64,000 nt of DNA, taken from JALZAQ01 sp038253885. GTDB taxonomy: Bacteria; Gemmatimonadota; Gemmatimonadetes; Gemmatimonadales; Gemmatimonadaceae. Of the stretch, positions 33,669-43,526 are shown in pieces (positions within the stretch are counted from its first letter, which is position 1; every line of letters starts with the position of its first letter). The notes below the pieces were generated by a model. The model did no database searches, was not told the origin of the DNA, and saw only the letters and a list, made by a program, of their open reading frames with translations. The position numbers and the translations under genes are program-made. The stretch is taken from contig JBBSGP010000010.1 in the NCBI GenBank assembly GCA_038253885.1, positions 1 through 64,000 of the forward strand. Direction: 5' to 3'.

Positions 33669-34210
33669 AGGTCTCGGAGATGGGTGGAGTGAAGGCACCC
33701 TCCGAGGCGACGCAGCATGCGGCCGCAGCGGACCACGAGCCGGTTTTCACCGGCGATCGTCGAAGCCGCCTGGACGAGCTTCTCTCGCGGTACCCGACGA
33801 GAATGGCGGCGCTGCTGCCTGCCCTCTGGATGGTGCAGGAGGACCGGGGATGGGTGAGCCAGGGAGCGATGGCCGAGGTCGCGGAGCTACTCGGCCTCAC
33901 GCCCGCTTACGTGAAGGGCGTGGTGACGTTCTACACGATGTACCACCAGCATCCGGTCGGAAAATACTTCATCCAGGTCTGCACCACGTCACCCTGTGGA
34001 GCGTGTGGCGCGGAGGATGTGGTGGCGGCCATCCTGCGGCAGAGCGGATGCTCGCAGCTCGGCAGTACCTCGCCCGACGGTCGGTTCACGGTGATCGAGG
34101 TGGAGTGTCTCGGCGCCTGCGGCTTCGCCACGCCGATCATGATCAACGACGAATTCGTGGAGTCCGTGACGCCCGAAAGAGTCTCGTCCCTCCTCGGCAA
34201 GCTCCGCTGA
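33665..34210 (+). CDS. nuoE: NADH-quinone oxidoreductase subunit E
   Basis: Thioredoxin-fold subunit of the NADH-dehydrogenase module holding [2Fe-2S] cluster N1a. Ligands are Cys 106, 111, 148 and 152 (CTTSPC and CLGAC, CX4C and CX3C). Length is 181 residues. It overlaps nuoD (GTGA) and nuoF (TGATG). Confidence 0.95.
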   Translation: MKVSEMGGVKAPSEATQHAAAADHEPVFTGDRRSRLDELLSRYPTRMAALLPALWMVQEDRGWVSQGAMAEVAELLGLTPAYVKGVVTFYTMYHQHPVGKYFIQVCTTSPCGACGAEDVVAAILRQSGCSQLGSTSPDGRFTVIEVECLGACGFATPIMINDEFVESVTPERVSSLLGKLR

Positions 34211-35523
34211 TGGGTTTCCCCTATCCTTCTCACCGGCGGGAGACTCCCGTTCTGTCGCAGCATTTCGGCGATGCCGAAGCGCGCGCCCTCGACGGGTGGA
34301 AGAAGCGCGGCGGCTATCGCGCGCTCGAGCAGGCGCTCGGCATGGAGCCGGCCGCCATCGTCGCGACCATCAAGGAGTCCGGGCTGCGGGGACGTGGGGG
34401 AGCAGGATTTCCCACCGGAATGAAGTGGGGGTTCATGAAGCCGGGGGATGGAAAGCCACACTACCTGTGCGTCAACGCGGACGAGTCGGAGCCCGGCACC
34501 TTCAAGGACCGCGAGATCATGCGGTGGACCCCTCACGCGTTGATCGAGGGCACGGCCATCGGTGCGTACGCGATCGGGGCCGAGATCGCGTACATCTACA
34601 TCCGCGGGGAGTTCACCGAGCCGATCCGGGTGATGGATCAGGCCGTGCGCGACGCGTACGCAGCGGGGATTCTGGGTGCCAACGCGATGGGAACGGGCAA
34701 GCGCGTCGACGTCCACATCCACAAGGGCGCCGGGGCGTACATCTGCGGTGAGGAAACGGCGCTCATGAACTCGCTGGAAGGGCGGCGCGGCAATCCGCGA
34801 ATCAAACCCCCCTTTCCCGCCGTCGCCGGACTCTTCGGGAAGCCGACCACGATCAACAACGTGGAGACACTCGCGGCGGTGCCCCACATCCTCACGAACG
34901 GCGCCGAGTGGTACAAGAAGTTCTGTCTCTCCAACCCCAAGAGCACCGGCACGAAGCTGTTCTCCGTCTGCGGCAACATCGCGCGGCCGGGCAACTACGA
35001 GGTGGTTCTCGGCTTCCCCTTCAAGGATTTTCTGTACGATCTGTGTGGCGGGCCGCCGCCCGGGCGGACGTTCAAGGCGTGCATCCCCGGTGGATCGTCG
35101 GTGCCGATTCAGAGCATGGCGGAGGCCGAGGCGACGCTGATGGATTACGAGGGCTTCGTGGCGCAGGGGTCGATGCTGGGATCGGGGGGCGTGATCCTGT
35201 TCGACGATTCACAGTGCATGGTGAAGCACATCGGGCGTCTTGCCCGCTTCTACGCTCACGAGAGCTGCGCCCAGTGCACGCAGTGCCGGGAAGGAACGGC
35301 ATGGGTCACGCGGATTCTCGAGCGCATCGAGGGGGGGGGTGGCACAATCGGCGACCTGGACGTGCTGCTCGAGCTGTCCGAGAACATGACCGGCAAGACT
35401 ATCTGCGTCCTCAGCGATTCGTGCGCCGCGCCGATTGTCTCGGGCATCCAGAAATTCCGTGACGAGTTCATGGCGCATATCACCGGCAAGGGGTGCCCCC
35501 TTCGCGCGTCCGCGGCGGCCTGA
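34210..35523 (+). CDS. nuoF: NADH-quinone oxidoreductase subunit F
   Basis: Binds NADH, FMN and cluster N3. GRGGAGFPTG at 61-70 is the NADH/FMN motif, VNADESEPGTFKDRE follows, and ESCAQCTQCREGT supplies three N3 Cys, with the fourth in SDSCA near the C-terminus. Length is 437 residues. It overlaps nuoE and nuoG (TGATG on each side). Confidence 0.96.
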   Translation: MGFPYPSHRRETPVLSQHFGDAEARALDGWKKRGGYRALEQALGMEPAAIVATIKESGLRGRGGAGFPTGMKWGFMKPGDGKPHYLCVNADESEPGTFKDREIMRWTPHALIEGTAIGAYAIGAEIAYIYIRGEFTEPIRVMDQAVRDAYAAGILGANAMGTGKRVDVHIHKGAGAYICGEETALMNSLEGRRGNPRIKPPFPAVAGLFGKPTTINNVETLAAVPHILTNGAEWYKKFCLSNPKSTGTKLFSVCGNIARPGNYEVVLGFPFKDFLYDLCGGPPPGRTFKACIPGGSSVPIQSMAEAEATLMDYEGFVAQGSMLGSGGVILFDDSQCMVKHIGRLARFYAHESCAQCTQCREGTAWVTRILERIEGGGGTIGDLDVLLELSENMTGKTICVLSDSCAAPIVSGIQKFRDEFMAHITGKGCPLRASAAA

Positions 35524-37094
35524 TGGCGGATTCGACGATGGTGACGCTCACGATCGAAGGCCGGGAGGTGGCGGTCGCGTCGGGCACGTCGATTCTCGAG
35601 GCTGCCAAGAACGCCGGTGTGCTCATTCCTCATTATTGCTACCATCCCGGGCTCCCGGTGGCCGGCGTCTGCCGGATGTGCCTGGTCGAGGTGGAGAAGG
35701 CGCCGAAGCTCGCCGCTGCCTGCGCGACCTCGGTGGCCGATGGGCAGGTCGTTCGCGTCTACTCGGAGAAGGCGCTCGAGGCGCGAAAGGGCGTGCTCGA
35801 GTTCCTCCTCATCAACCATCCGCTCGACTGCCCGATCTGCGATCAGGCGGGTGAGTGCGAGCTGCAGGATTACACTTTCCAGGAAGGCCGATCGCAGGGA
35901 CGCAGCCTGGAATCCAAGCGCTTCAACCCGGTCGAGGATTTCGGCGGCGACGTCGTGTACGTGGCGAACCGATGCATTCTCTGCACGCGATGCGTGCGCT
36001 TCATGGATGACGTCGCGCGGGATCCCGTGCTGAACGTGAGCGAGCGGGGAGACCGCGCGGTCATCGGCAAGTTCGAGGGCCAGGATCTCACGCATCCCTG
36101 GGCCGGGAACGTGATCGAGCTCTGCCCCGTCGGGGCCCTTCTGTCCAAGGATTTCCTCAACAAGGCCCGCGCCTGGGAGCTGGATCGCACGCCGAGCGTC
36201 TGCCCGAACTGCACTCAGGGATGCAACACCATCCTCGAGACGCGCGACAACACCGTCGTGCGGATGCGCCCGCGGGCCAACATCGATGTCAACCAGTGGT
36301 TCCTCTGTGACGAGGGACGGCTGGATTATCGCTGGCTGAATCGTCAGGATCGAGTCGAGGCTCCGCTGGTGCGGCGCGGTGAGCGTCTCGCCGGTAGCGA
36401 CTGGGAGGTCGCGGTCCGTGAGGCCGCCCTGCTCCTCGGCGGTCGTCGGGTGGTGGTCGTCGCGTCGCCGATGATGTCCAACGAGACGCTCTATCTGCTG
36501 TCGAAGCTGGTCGAGCGCAGCGGTGCGCGGGGACTCTTTCGCGTTACGACGGGACCGGAGGCGCCGCTTCCCGCGGTGCCCGATCTCGCGCTCCGAGCCG
36601 ATCGGGCGGCCAACGTCCGAGGCGCTGAGATGTTCGGCTTTCAGCGCTCCGAGTCCCCCTTCGACGGTCTGGTCAGTGGTGATGTCCTTCTCCTGGGGGA
36701 CGACCGATTGTCCGCCGGGGATGAGGCGCTTCTCGCTCGAGCGGGCGCGATCGTCGTGCTGGCGTCGGCGCTTCCCGCGGCGGCACGCACGGCTCAGGTG
36801 GTGCTTCCGATCACGAACATGTCGGAAGAGGAAGGCTCCTTCACGAATCTGCGCGGACGCGTGCAGCGCTACCTGCAGGCCAAGTCCGCTCCGGGGATGT
36901 CGCGGCCGGGCTGGTGGGTGCTGGCCGACCTTCTGACCGCGCTCGGCGAGCCGACGAGCGTCTTTCTGGCGAGCGAGATCTTTGCCCAGATGGCGGCCGC
37001 GCGGCCGGCGCTCGCTGGTATGTCTTACGAGTCGCTCGGACTGCGCGGCCGCTTGATGGATGGCGCTGCGACGGGCGCGGGGGCAGGCCGATGA
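35523..37094 (+). CDS. nuoG: NADH-quinone oxidoreductase subunit G (short form)
   Basis: The largest Fe-S subunit. Ligand sets are visible for the [2Fe-2S] cluster N1b (Cys 39, 50, 53, 67), the His/Cys cluster N5 (His 99, Cys 103, 106, 112), N4 (Cys 151, 154, 157, 201) and an N7-type set (Cys 227, 230, 234, 262). The molybdopterin-like C-terminal region is short: 523 residues in all, against about 700-900 in many bacteria. The ending is Ala/Gly-rich. nuoH overlaps it (ATGA). Confidence 0.94.
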   Translation: MADSTMVTLTIEGREVAVASGTSILEAAKNAGVLIPHYCYHPGLPVAGVCRMCLVEVEKAPKLAAACATSVADGQVVRVYSEKALEARKGVLEFLLINHPLDCPICDQAGECELQDYTFQEGRSQGRSLESKRFNPVEDFGGDVVYVANRCILCTRCVRFMDDVARDPVLNVSERGDRAVIGKFEGQDLTHPWAGNVIELCPVGALLSKDFLNKARAWELDRTPSVCPNCTQGCNTILETRDNTVVRMRPRANIDVNQWFLCDEGRLDYRWLNRQDRVEAPLVRRGERLAGSDWEVAVREAALLLGGRRVVVVASPMMSNETLYLLSKLVERSGARGLFRVTTGPEAPLPAVPDLALRADRAANVRGAEMFGFQRSESPFDGLVSGDVLLLGDDRLSAGDEALLARAGAIVVLASALPAAARTAQVVLPITNMSEEEGSFTNLRGRVQRYLQAKSAPGMSRPGWWVLADLLTALGEPTSVFLASEIFAQMAAARPALAGMSYESLGLRGRLMDGAATGAGAGR

Positions 37095-38371
37095 CGCCGG
37101 CGATGCTCCTCCTGCAGGTGGTGGACCGGCAAGGGGCGATGTCGGGAGGACCGTGGTTCATTCTCACGGTGGTCAAGATGCTGGCGGTCTTTACAGTCCT
37201 GATGGTCGGCGTGGCGATGCTCACGCTCGCCGAGCGCAAGGTCTCGGCATGGATCCAGGACCGGCACGGCCCCAATCGGGTGGGTCCCGGAGGCCTGCTG
37301 CAGCCCGCGGCCGACGGTCTCAAGAACATCATGAAGGAGGAGACGTATCCGGCCGCCGCCAACATTCCGTTGTTCATTCTGGCGCCGGCGATGTCGTTCA
37401 TCCCCGCGCTGATCACCTTCGCGGTGATTCCGTTCGCCGCCCCCGCGCCGACCCGGTGGGGGTTGCTGGACATGGTCGTGGCGAACATGCCCATCGGTTT
37501 TCTCTACATCCTCGCGATCGGCTCGCTCGGCGTGTACGGGATCGTCCTCGCCGGCTGGGCATCGAACAACAAGTACTCCCTTCTCGGTGGCCTTCGCTCC
37601 AGCGCCCAGATGGTTTCGTACGAGATCGCCATGGGCATGTCGACGATCGCTGTTCTGCTTCTGGCCGGCAACGTCTCGCTCTCGGACATCGTGCGGCAAC
37701 AGCAGGTGATGGGCTGGAACGTCATCTCTCTGCTCATCGCTTTCTTCATCTTCATGGTGGCGGCGTTCGCCGAGACGAATCGTCTGCCGTTCGATCTGCC
37801 TGAAGCGGAGTCCGAGCTGATTGCCGGATACCATACCGAGTACAGTGCGATGAAGTTCTCGATGTTCTTCATTGCCGAATACTCGAACATGGTGACCGCC
37901 AGCGCGCTGATGACGACGCTGTTCTTCGGCGGATGGAGCGTGCCTTTCTGGCAAACGCCCAATCTGCCGCCGTGGGCCTGGTGGAAGACTCTGCTGACGC
38001 TCGGCGTCTTTCTCGTGAAAGTGCTGTTTTTCCTTTTCGTCTTCATGTGGATCCGGTGGACGCTCCCGCGCTTTCGTTACGATCAGCTCATGTCCCTCGG
38101 ATGGAAGTTCATGTTGCCTCTGGCGCTGGCCTACATCGTGATCATCGCGGCCGCCACTCTGCTGCTGGATCTGCTCGGGGTTCCTCGCGGGGGCAATTTC
38201 TACCTCGGATCGCTGGGCTTGCTCAACGTGGGGCTGGCGGCCGTCCTGTTCGTGATGCTCGACAGCGGTAAGATCATGAGCCCTGCTTACGCGCCGGTGG
38301 GACAGCAACGGCTCGCCCGGCTGCGCGCGATCAGCGCCCGCGGAAGCTTCACCGCCACGACGGGCGACTGA
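37091..38371 (+). CDS. nuoH: NADH-quinone oxidoreductase subunit H
   Basis: Membrane subunit linking the quinone site to the proton-pumping arm. AERKVSAWIQDRHGPNRVGP, QPAADGLKN, the AETNRLPFDLPEAESELIAGYHTEYS loop and RWTLPRFRYDQLM are family signatures. Length is 426 residues, longer than the usual roughly 330, owing to extra C-terminal helices and tail (after about residue 350). ATG 37091 overlaps nuoG. Confidence 0.95.
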   Translation: MTPAMLLLQVVDRQGAMSGGPWFILTVVKMLAVFTVLMVGVAMLTLAERKVSAWIQDRHGPNRVGPGGLLQPAADGLKNIMKEETYPAAANIPLFILAPAMSFIPALITFAVIPFAAPAPTRWGLLDMVVANMPIGFLYILAIGSLGVYGIVLAGWASNNKYSLLGGLRSSAQMVSYEIAMGMSTIAVLLLAGNVSLSDIVRQQQVMGWNVISLLIAFFIFMVAAFAETNRLPFDLPEAESELIAGYHTEYSAMKFSMFFIAEYSNMVTASALMTTLFFGGWSVPFWQTPNLPPWAWWKTLLTLGVFLVKVLFFLFVFMWIRWTLPRFRYDQLMSLGWKFMLPLALAYIVIIAAATLLLDLLGVPRGGNFYLGSLGLLNVGLAAVLFVMLDSGKIMSPAYAPVGQQRLARLRAISARGSFTATTGD

Positions 38372-38388
38372 GGAGCGAATCGCCGAAA

Positions 38389-38886
38389 ATGACCATCGAC
38401 GTGAAGGTGCTGGAACGGCCAACCAAACAGGTGAGCTACGTCCGCGCGATGTTGAGCGGCATGGCGCTCACCTTCAAGCACCTCATCGATCCCCAGAAGG
38501 TGACGGTACAGTATCCGGAGCAGAAGTGGCCGCTGTCGGCCCGCTGGAGAGGCACGCACCGGATGCTCACCGACGAGAACGGGAAGTCCAAGTGCGTGGC
38601 ATGCGGGCTGTGTCCTCAGATCTGTCCGGCGAACTGCATCAAGCTCGTGCCCGGCGAGGATGAGGATGGCAACCGGTATCCACTCATCTACGAGATCGAC
38701 GAGTTCCGCTGCATCTTCTGCGGCTACTGCCAGGAGGTGTGCCCCGAGGAAGCCATTCATGTGGGCCGCCATTACGAGAACTCCGAGTACAGCCGGGCCG
38801 GCTTCGTGTACGACCTCGAGAGGCTGATGGCGCAGACGCATCCGGTCTGCGAGATGTGGGATCCGGCCGACCCCGCGGGCGAGTGA
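38389..38886 (+). CDS. nuoI: NADH-quinone oxidoreductase subunit I
   Basis: Ferredoxin-like subunit with clusters N6a and N6b. Ligands are Cys 69, 72, 75 and 79 (CVACGLCPQIC) with Cys 118, and Cys 108, 111 and 114 (CIFCGYC) with Cys 79/83. Length is 165 residues. It is preceded by GAGGAGCG, a good ribosome site, and has a 17-base gap after nuoH. Confidence 0.95.
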   Translation: MTIDVKVLERPTKQVSYVRAMLSGMALTFKHLIDPQKVTVQYPEQKWPLSARWRGTHRMLTDENGKSKCVACGLCPQICPANCIKLVPGEDEDGNRYPLIYEIDEFRCIFCGYCQEVCPEEAIHVGRHYENSEYSRAGFVYDLERLMAQTHPVCEMWDPADPAGE

Positions 38887-38896
38887 GAGCCGCCGA

Positions 38897-39415
38897 GTGA
38901 CCCTCTTCTTCGGATTCCACTTCTATCTGTTCGGGTTGTTGGCGGTCGTGTCCGCGCTGACATTCGTCACGCGGCGGAGCCCGGTTGCGGCCGCGCTGTG
39001 GCTGGTCACCACGATGTTCTGCCTGGCCGCCATGTACGTGATGATGGACGCGCAGTTCATCGGCGTCATCCAGGTCCTGGTCTACGCCGGGGCGATCATG
39101 GTGGTGTTCCTGTTCGTGGTCATGCTGCTGAACCTGGGCCAGCCGAGCGCGAACCTCGACATGAAGGGTCCCCGGACGCGTCTGGCGGCCGCGGCTGTCG
39201 GCCTGCTGATGATCGGAGATCTGGGCTTCGTCGTGCTCGGCCGGCAGCCGCTGCCGGACGTGACTCCGGAACCGATTGCCGCCGCCCAGGTCGTGAGCAG
39301 CGTCGCGGCTCCGCTGTTCGCCGCCGACGGCTTTCTCCTTCCGTTCGAAGTCACGAGCGTGCTGCTGCTCGCCGCGATCGTCGGTGCCGTGGTCCTGGCC
39401 AAGCGGAGCAGCTGA
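38897..39415 (+). CDS. nuoJ: NADH-quinone oxidoreductase subunit J
   Basis: Membrane subunit of 172 residues with about five helices. VLVYAGAIMVVFLFVVMLLNL is the family signature, including the pi-bulge helix. GTG 38897 is the likely start. The loop after the third helix is short. It overlaps no neighbour but sits within the operon run. Confidence 0.93.
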   Translation: MTLFFGFHFYLFGLLAVVSALTFVTRRSPVAAALWLVTTMFCLAAMYVMMDAQFIGVIQVLVYAGAIMVVFLFVVMLLNLGQPSANLDMKGPRTRLAAAAVGLLMIGDLGFVVLGRQPLPDVTPEPIAAAQVVSSVAAPLFAADGFLLPFEVTSVLLLAAIVGAVVLAKRSS

Positions 39416-39416
39416 G

Positions 39417-39710
39417 ATGGTCGACGCGGCGCTGTTCTTCTCGGCGATCCTGTTCACCATCGGCGTCCTCGGCGTGCTGTTGCGTCGCAACGCGATCATC
39501 ATCTTCATGTGCGTCGAGCTCATGCTCAATGCGGTGAACCTGTCGTTCGTGGCGTTCTCACGGCTCTACGGTCTCACCGGCCAGGTATTCGTCATCTTCG
39601 TCATGACCGTGGCGGCGGCCGAAGCTGCTGTGGGTCTGGCGATCATCATCTCGATCTTCCGGCATCGCGAGTCGGTTGATCTCCAGAACATCAACCTTCT
39701 GAAGGGCTGA
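39417..39710 (+). CDS. nuoK: NADH-quinone oxidoreductase subunit K
   Basis: Small membrane subunit (97 residues) with three helices. The conserved Glu lies in FMCVELMLNAVNL, and a second in VAAAEAAVGLAI; both are proton-path residues in the family. The ending YVDLQNINLLKG-like SVDLQNINLLKG is typical. One-base overlap with nuoL (TGATG). Confidence 0.95.
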   Translation: MVDAALFFSAILFTIGVLGVLLRRNAIIIFMCVELMLNAVNLSFVAFSRLYGLTGQVFVIFVMTVAAAEAAVGLAIIISIFRHRESVDLQNINLLKG

Positions 39711-41920
39711 TGCTGCTGCAGATCGCCGGCGTCGCCGCCGCCGTGCACCCTCTGCAGGGAACTGTCGCGGCGTGGATGTGGCTGCTGCCGCTGTTGCCGC
39801 TGCTCGGCTTCGTGTTGAACGGTCTGCTGTCTCTGCATGGCTCCTTCCGCGCGGGGCCGGCGGATCCGTCGGCCTCGGCGCACGAGCAGACACAGGCTCA
39901 CGTCGGATCCGGAGACCCGAGCCAGCCGGCGGGTGCGCACGGTGATGACCACCACGCGGTGGGGCGCCACCGCTATGCCGCCATCGTGAGCGTCATCGGC
40001 CCGGCGGTGCTGGCCGCTTCGTTCGTGCTGGCGGCTCTCATCTTCCGCCAGATGCTCGCCGCCGGCGCGCTGACCGAGCCGTTCGTGCAGCGCTACTTCT
40101 CGTGGATGCCGGTCGGGCGGGACCTGCAGATCGACGCCGCCTTCCAGCTGGATCAGCTGTCGATGCTGATGGTGCTGATCGTCACGGGCGTCGGCACCCT
40201 GATCCACATCTTCAGCGTCGGCTACATGCGCGACGACCCCGGCTACCCCCGATATTTCGCCTATCTCAATCTTTTCATCTTCTTCATGCTCGTGCTGGTT
40301 CTGGGCGCGAGCTACCCGGTTCTGTTCGTGGGTTGGGAGGGTGTGGGTCTGTGCTCCTACCTGCTGATCGGATTCTGGTTCAGTGAGAAGGCCAACGCGG
40401 ATGCCGGGAAGAAAGCGTTCATCGTCAACCGGATCGGTGATTTCGGCTTTCTCATCGGGATGTTCCTCCTCTGGTCCAATCTCGGCGCCCTCGACTTCGC
40501 GACGCTGACGGTCCGCGCGGCCTCCTTGCCCGTGGGGGGCACGCTGGTGACGACGATCTGCCTCTTCTTCTTTCTCGGATGCACGGGGAAGAGCGCCCAG
40601 ATTCCGCTCTATACCTGGCTTCCCGACGCCATGGCGGGGCCGACACCGGTGTCGGCCCTCATCCACGCGGCGACGATGGTCACCGCCGGCGTGTACCTGG
40701 TGGCGCGCAGCAGCTTCCTGTTCTCACTGTCTCCGGTCGCCTGCCTCACGGTGGCGATGGTGGGAGCGCTGACCGCTCTCCTGGCCGCCACCATCGGCCT
40801 CAAGCAGTGGGACATCAAGAAGGTGCTGGCCTACTCCACCGTGAGCCAGCTGGGATACATGTTCGTCGGCGTCGGGACGGGGGCGTACGCAGCGGGCATG
40901 TTCCACCTCATGACGCACGCGTTCTTCAAGGCTCTGCTCTTTCTCGGTTCCGGCTCGGTGATCTTCGCGATGCACCGCGCCTATCACGCTACGCACAGCC
41001 ACGACGACGCGCAGGACATGCGGAACATGGGCGGGATGCGCGCCTATCTCCCCTGGACCTGGCTGCTCATGTGGGCGGCGACGCTGGCGATCGCCGGTAT
41101 CCCCTTCTTCGCCGGCTTCTTTTCCAAGGATGCCATCCTCGGCGCCGTTTTCGAGGCGGCAGGGCATTCCACGTTGGCCGACGCCCGCTGGCTCGGGGTT
41201 CCCGGGGGCACCTTGCTCTACGCCATCTACGCGATGGGCCTGATCGCGGCGTTCCTCACCGCGGTGTACATGACGCGCATGATGCTGTACACCTTCCACG
41301 GTGCGAATCGCACCGGCGATGCCGGGCGGGCCCACCTGGCCGAGGCACCCTGGGTCATGACGGCGCCGCTCGTCGTGTTGGGTGCACTGAGCGTGGCCGG
41401 CGGATGGTTCAATGTGCCGCAGATGCTGCATTTCCTCGGACCGGTGGGCGCACTGGACCGATGGCTGGAACCCGTGCTGGGCGGCGCCACCCTGCGGGTC
41501 GCGGGGGGGCGCCTCTCCGAGCCGGCGTTCAACACCGAGGCCGGCCTCCTCGGTGCAGCGGTGGCCGTGGGAGTGCTCGGCATCATCCTCGCCGTGTCTC
41601 GGCTCCGGCCGGCACGGGTCGTGTCGCCGGCTCAGTCTCCCGATGAGGTGGGCATCGAGAGAGTGCTCGCCCACAAGTATTTCGTCGATGAGATCTACGA
41701 CGCTGCGGTCGTGAGGCCCACCGTCGGCATCTCGCGCGATCTTCTGTGGAAGGGCATCGACGTCGGTCTCATCGATTTTCTCCTCGCGCGCGTGACGTCG
41801 GCTTTCGCGAATGGCTTTGGCCGTTTCGGATCATTCGTGCAGTCCGGGCAGGTCGGGACGTACGCCTGGGCGATTGTCGTCGGCATGCTGGCAGTGCTCG
41901 GCGCTCTCACACTCCGGTAA
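39710..41920 (+). CDS. nuoL: NADH-quinone oxidoreductase subunit L
   Basis: Largest antiporter-like proton-pumping subunit, 736 residues. Core motifs include GWEGVGLCSYLLIGFW, LPDAMAGPTPVSALIHAATMVTAGVYL and KKVLAYSTVSQLGYMF, with a long C-terminal lateral helix. Between the first two helices (about residues 44-90) there is a hydrophilic, His-rich insertion (AHEQTQAH and GAHGDDHHAVGRHR) not typical of short bacterial versions. ATG 39710 overlaps nuoK. Confidence 0.95.
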   Translation: MLLQIAGVAAAVHPLQGTVAAWMWLLPLLPLLGFVLNGLLSLHGSFRAGPADPSASAHEQTQAHVGSGDPSQPAGAHGDDHHAVGRHRYAAIVSVIGPAVLAASFVLAALIFRQMLAAGALTEPFVQRYFSWMPVGRDLQIDAAFQLDQLSMLMVLIVTGVGTLIHIFSVGYMRDDPGYPRYFAYLNLFIFFMLVLVLGASYPVLFVGWEGVGLCSYLLIGFWFSEKANADAGKKAFIVNRIGDFGFLIGMFLLWSNLGALDFATLTVRAASLPVGGTLVTTICLFFFLGCTGKSAQIPLYTWLPDAMAGPTPVSALIHAATMVTAGVYLVARSSFLFSLSPVACLTVAMVGALTALLAATIGLKQWDIKKVLAYSTVSQLGYMFVGVGTGAYAAGMFHLMTHAFFKALLFLGSGSVIFAMHRAYHATHSHDDAQDMRNMGGMRAYLPWTWLLMWAATLAIAGIPFFAGFFSKDAILGAVFEAAGHSTLADARWLGVPGGTLLYAIYAMGLIAAFLTAVYMTRMMLYTFHGANRTGDAGRAHLAEAPWVMTAPLVVLGALSVAGGWFNVPQMLHFLGPVGALDRWLEPVLGGATLRVAGGRLSEPAFNTEAGLLGAAVAVGVLGIILAVSRLRPARVVSPAQSPDEVGIERVLAHKYFVDEIYDAAVVRPTVGISRDLLWKGIDVGLIDFLLARVTSAFANGFGRFGSFVQSGQVGTYAWAIVVGMLAVLGALTLR

Positions 41921-41924
41921 CGGA

Positions 41925-43526
41925 ATGCGCGATTTTCTCGCCTCGATCGGCTATAGCGGCTGGGTTCTCCCGGTCCTGCTGGTGCTGCCGCTGTTGGGCG
42001 TTGTCGCGATCCAGGCCGAGGGCGCCGTCTCGAGAAGGTCGGGCAGCGACATCGCGGCGCAGGGCGCAGCCCGTTGGATCGCGCTCCTCGCGTTTCTCGC
42101 CGAGTTCGTCGTCTCGGCGGGACTCTGGTGGTCATTCGAGCCGGCGTCTGCCGGCTGGCAGGCGAGGGTGGACATCCCGTGGATTCCGGAGTGGGGCGCC
42201 CGATTCACGCTGGGGGTGGATGGCATATCACTCTTCATGGTGCTGCTCACCACCTTCATCATGCCCCTCGCGGTGCTCGGCAGCTGGACGAGCGTGCGCG
42301 ACAAGCTTCGCGGCTACTACTCGCTGATGCTCGTGCTCACGACAGGGATGATCGGCGTCTTTCTCTCGCTCGACCTTCTGCTGTTCTACGTGATGTGGGA
42401 GATCATGCTGGTGCCGATGTACTTCATCATCGGCATCTGGGGCGGGGAACGCCGCATCTATGCCAGCCTCAAGTTCTTTCTGTTCACGTTCGTCGGCTCG
42501 CTGCTGATGCTGGTGGCGGTGATCTATCTGTGGCTGAGTGCCGGCAGAGGTGAGACCTTCGCCTACGAGGTCATCCTCGGCAACAGCGGTCAGTTCAGCC
42601 ACCATGCGGCGCTGCTCCTCTTCGGCGCTTTCTTTGCGGCTTTCGCGGTGAAGGTGCCCATGTTTCCCTTCCACACGTGGCTGCCCGACGCCCACGTGGA
42701 GGCACCCACCGCGGGATCGGTCGTGCTCGCCAGCATCATGCTGAAGATGGGAACGTACGGCTTTCTGCGCTTCGCGATGCCGTTCTTTCCATCGGCCGCC
42801 ATGTACCCGTGGGTTCGGGCGACGATCCTCTCCCTCGCCGTCATCAGCATCGTCTATGGCGCGCTGGTGGCCATGGTTCAGCCAGATTTCAAGAAGCTCG
42901 TGGCGTATTCCTCGGTCAGCCACCTCGGCTTCGTGATGCTCGGTATCTTCGCCCTCACCCTGCAGAGCGTGCAGGGCGCGCTCATGGTGATGATCAATCA
43001 CGGGATCTCCACCGGGGCGCTCTTCCTGCTGGTCGGGATGATCTACGAGCGACGGCACAGCCGCCTCATCGACGCCTACGGCGGCATCGCGCGCGTCATG
43101 CCGATGTTCGCCGCGATCCTGACGCTGGTCTCGCTGAGCAGCATCGGCCTGCCCGGCACGAACGGATTCGTGGGTGAATTCCTGGTGCTGCTCGGCTCCT
43201 TCCGCGTTCATCCCTATCTCACCTTGGTGGCGACGACGGGCGTGATCTTCGCCGCCGCGTACCTGCTGTGGGCGATTCAGCGCATTCTCTTCAATCGTCT
43301 GGACAAGCCCGAGAACGAGCATCTTCCCGACCTGAACGGACGCGAGGTCGGCATGATGGCCGTTCTCGCCCTGGCTATTCTGTGGATCGGCGTCTTTCCG
43401 GCGCCGATCCTGCGACGGATGGAGAGCTCGGCCGCCGCTTTCGTTCAGACGGTGGAGTCGGGCGCCCGCCGGGGCGCGTTAGCCGAGCCGGTCGGGCCCA
43501 TCGCGGTGAACGGGGGAGGGCGTTAG
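41925..43526 (+). CDS. nuoM: NADH-quinone oxidoreductase subunit M
   Basis: Antiporter-like membrane subunit of 533 residues. LFYVMWEIMLVPMYFIIGIWGG, HTWLPDAHVEAPTAGSVVLASIMLKMGTYG and FKKLVAYSSVSHLGFVMLG contain the conserved Glu and Lys residues of the proton channel. I use ATG 41925 (MRDFLASIGYSG); the frame extends 114 bases upstream within nuoL. nuoN begins directly after its stop. Confidence 0.95.
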   Translation: MRDFLASIGYSGWVLPVLLVLPLLGVVAIQAEGAVSRRSGSDIAAQGAARWIALLAFLAEFVVSAGLWWSFEPASAGWQARVDIPWIPEWGARFTLGVDGISLFMVLLTTFIMPLAVLGSWTSVRDKLRGYYSLMLVLTTGMIGVFLSLDLLLFYVMWEIMLVPMYFIIGIWGGERRIYASLKFFLFTFVGSLLMLVAVIYLWLSAGRGETFAYEVILGNSGQFSHHAALLLFGAFFAAFAVKVPMFPFHTWLPDAHVEAPTAGSVVLASIMLKMGTYGFLRFAMPFFPSAAMYPWVRATILSLAVISIVYGALVAMVQPDFKKLVAYSSVSHLGFVMLGIFALTLQSVQGALMVMINHGISTGALFLLVGMIYERRHSRLIDAYGGIARVMPMFAAILTLVSLSSIGLPGTNGFVGEFLVLLGSFRVHPYLTLVATTGVIFAAAYLLWAIQRILFNRLDKPENEHLPDLNGREVGMMAVLALAILWIGVFPAPILRRMESSAAAFVQTVESGARRGALAEPVGPIAVNGGGR

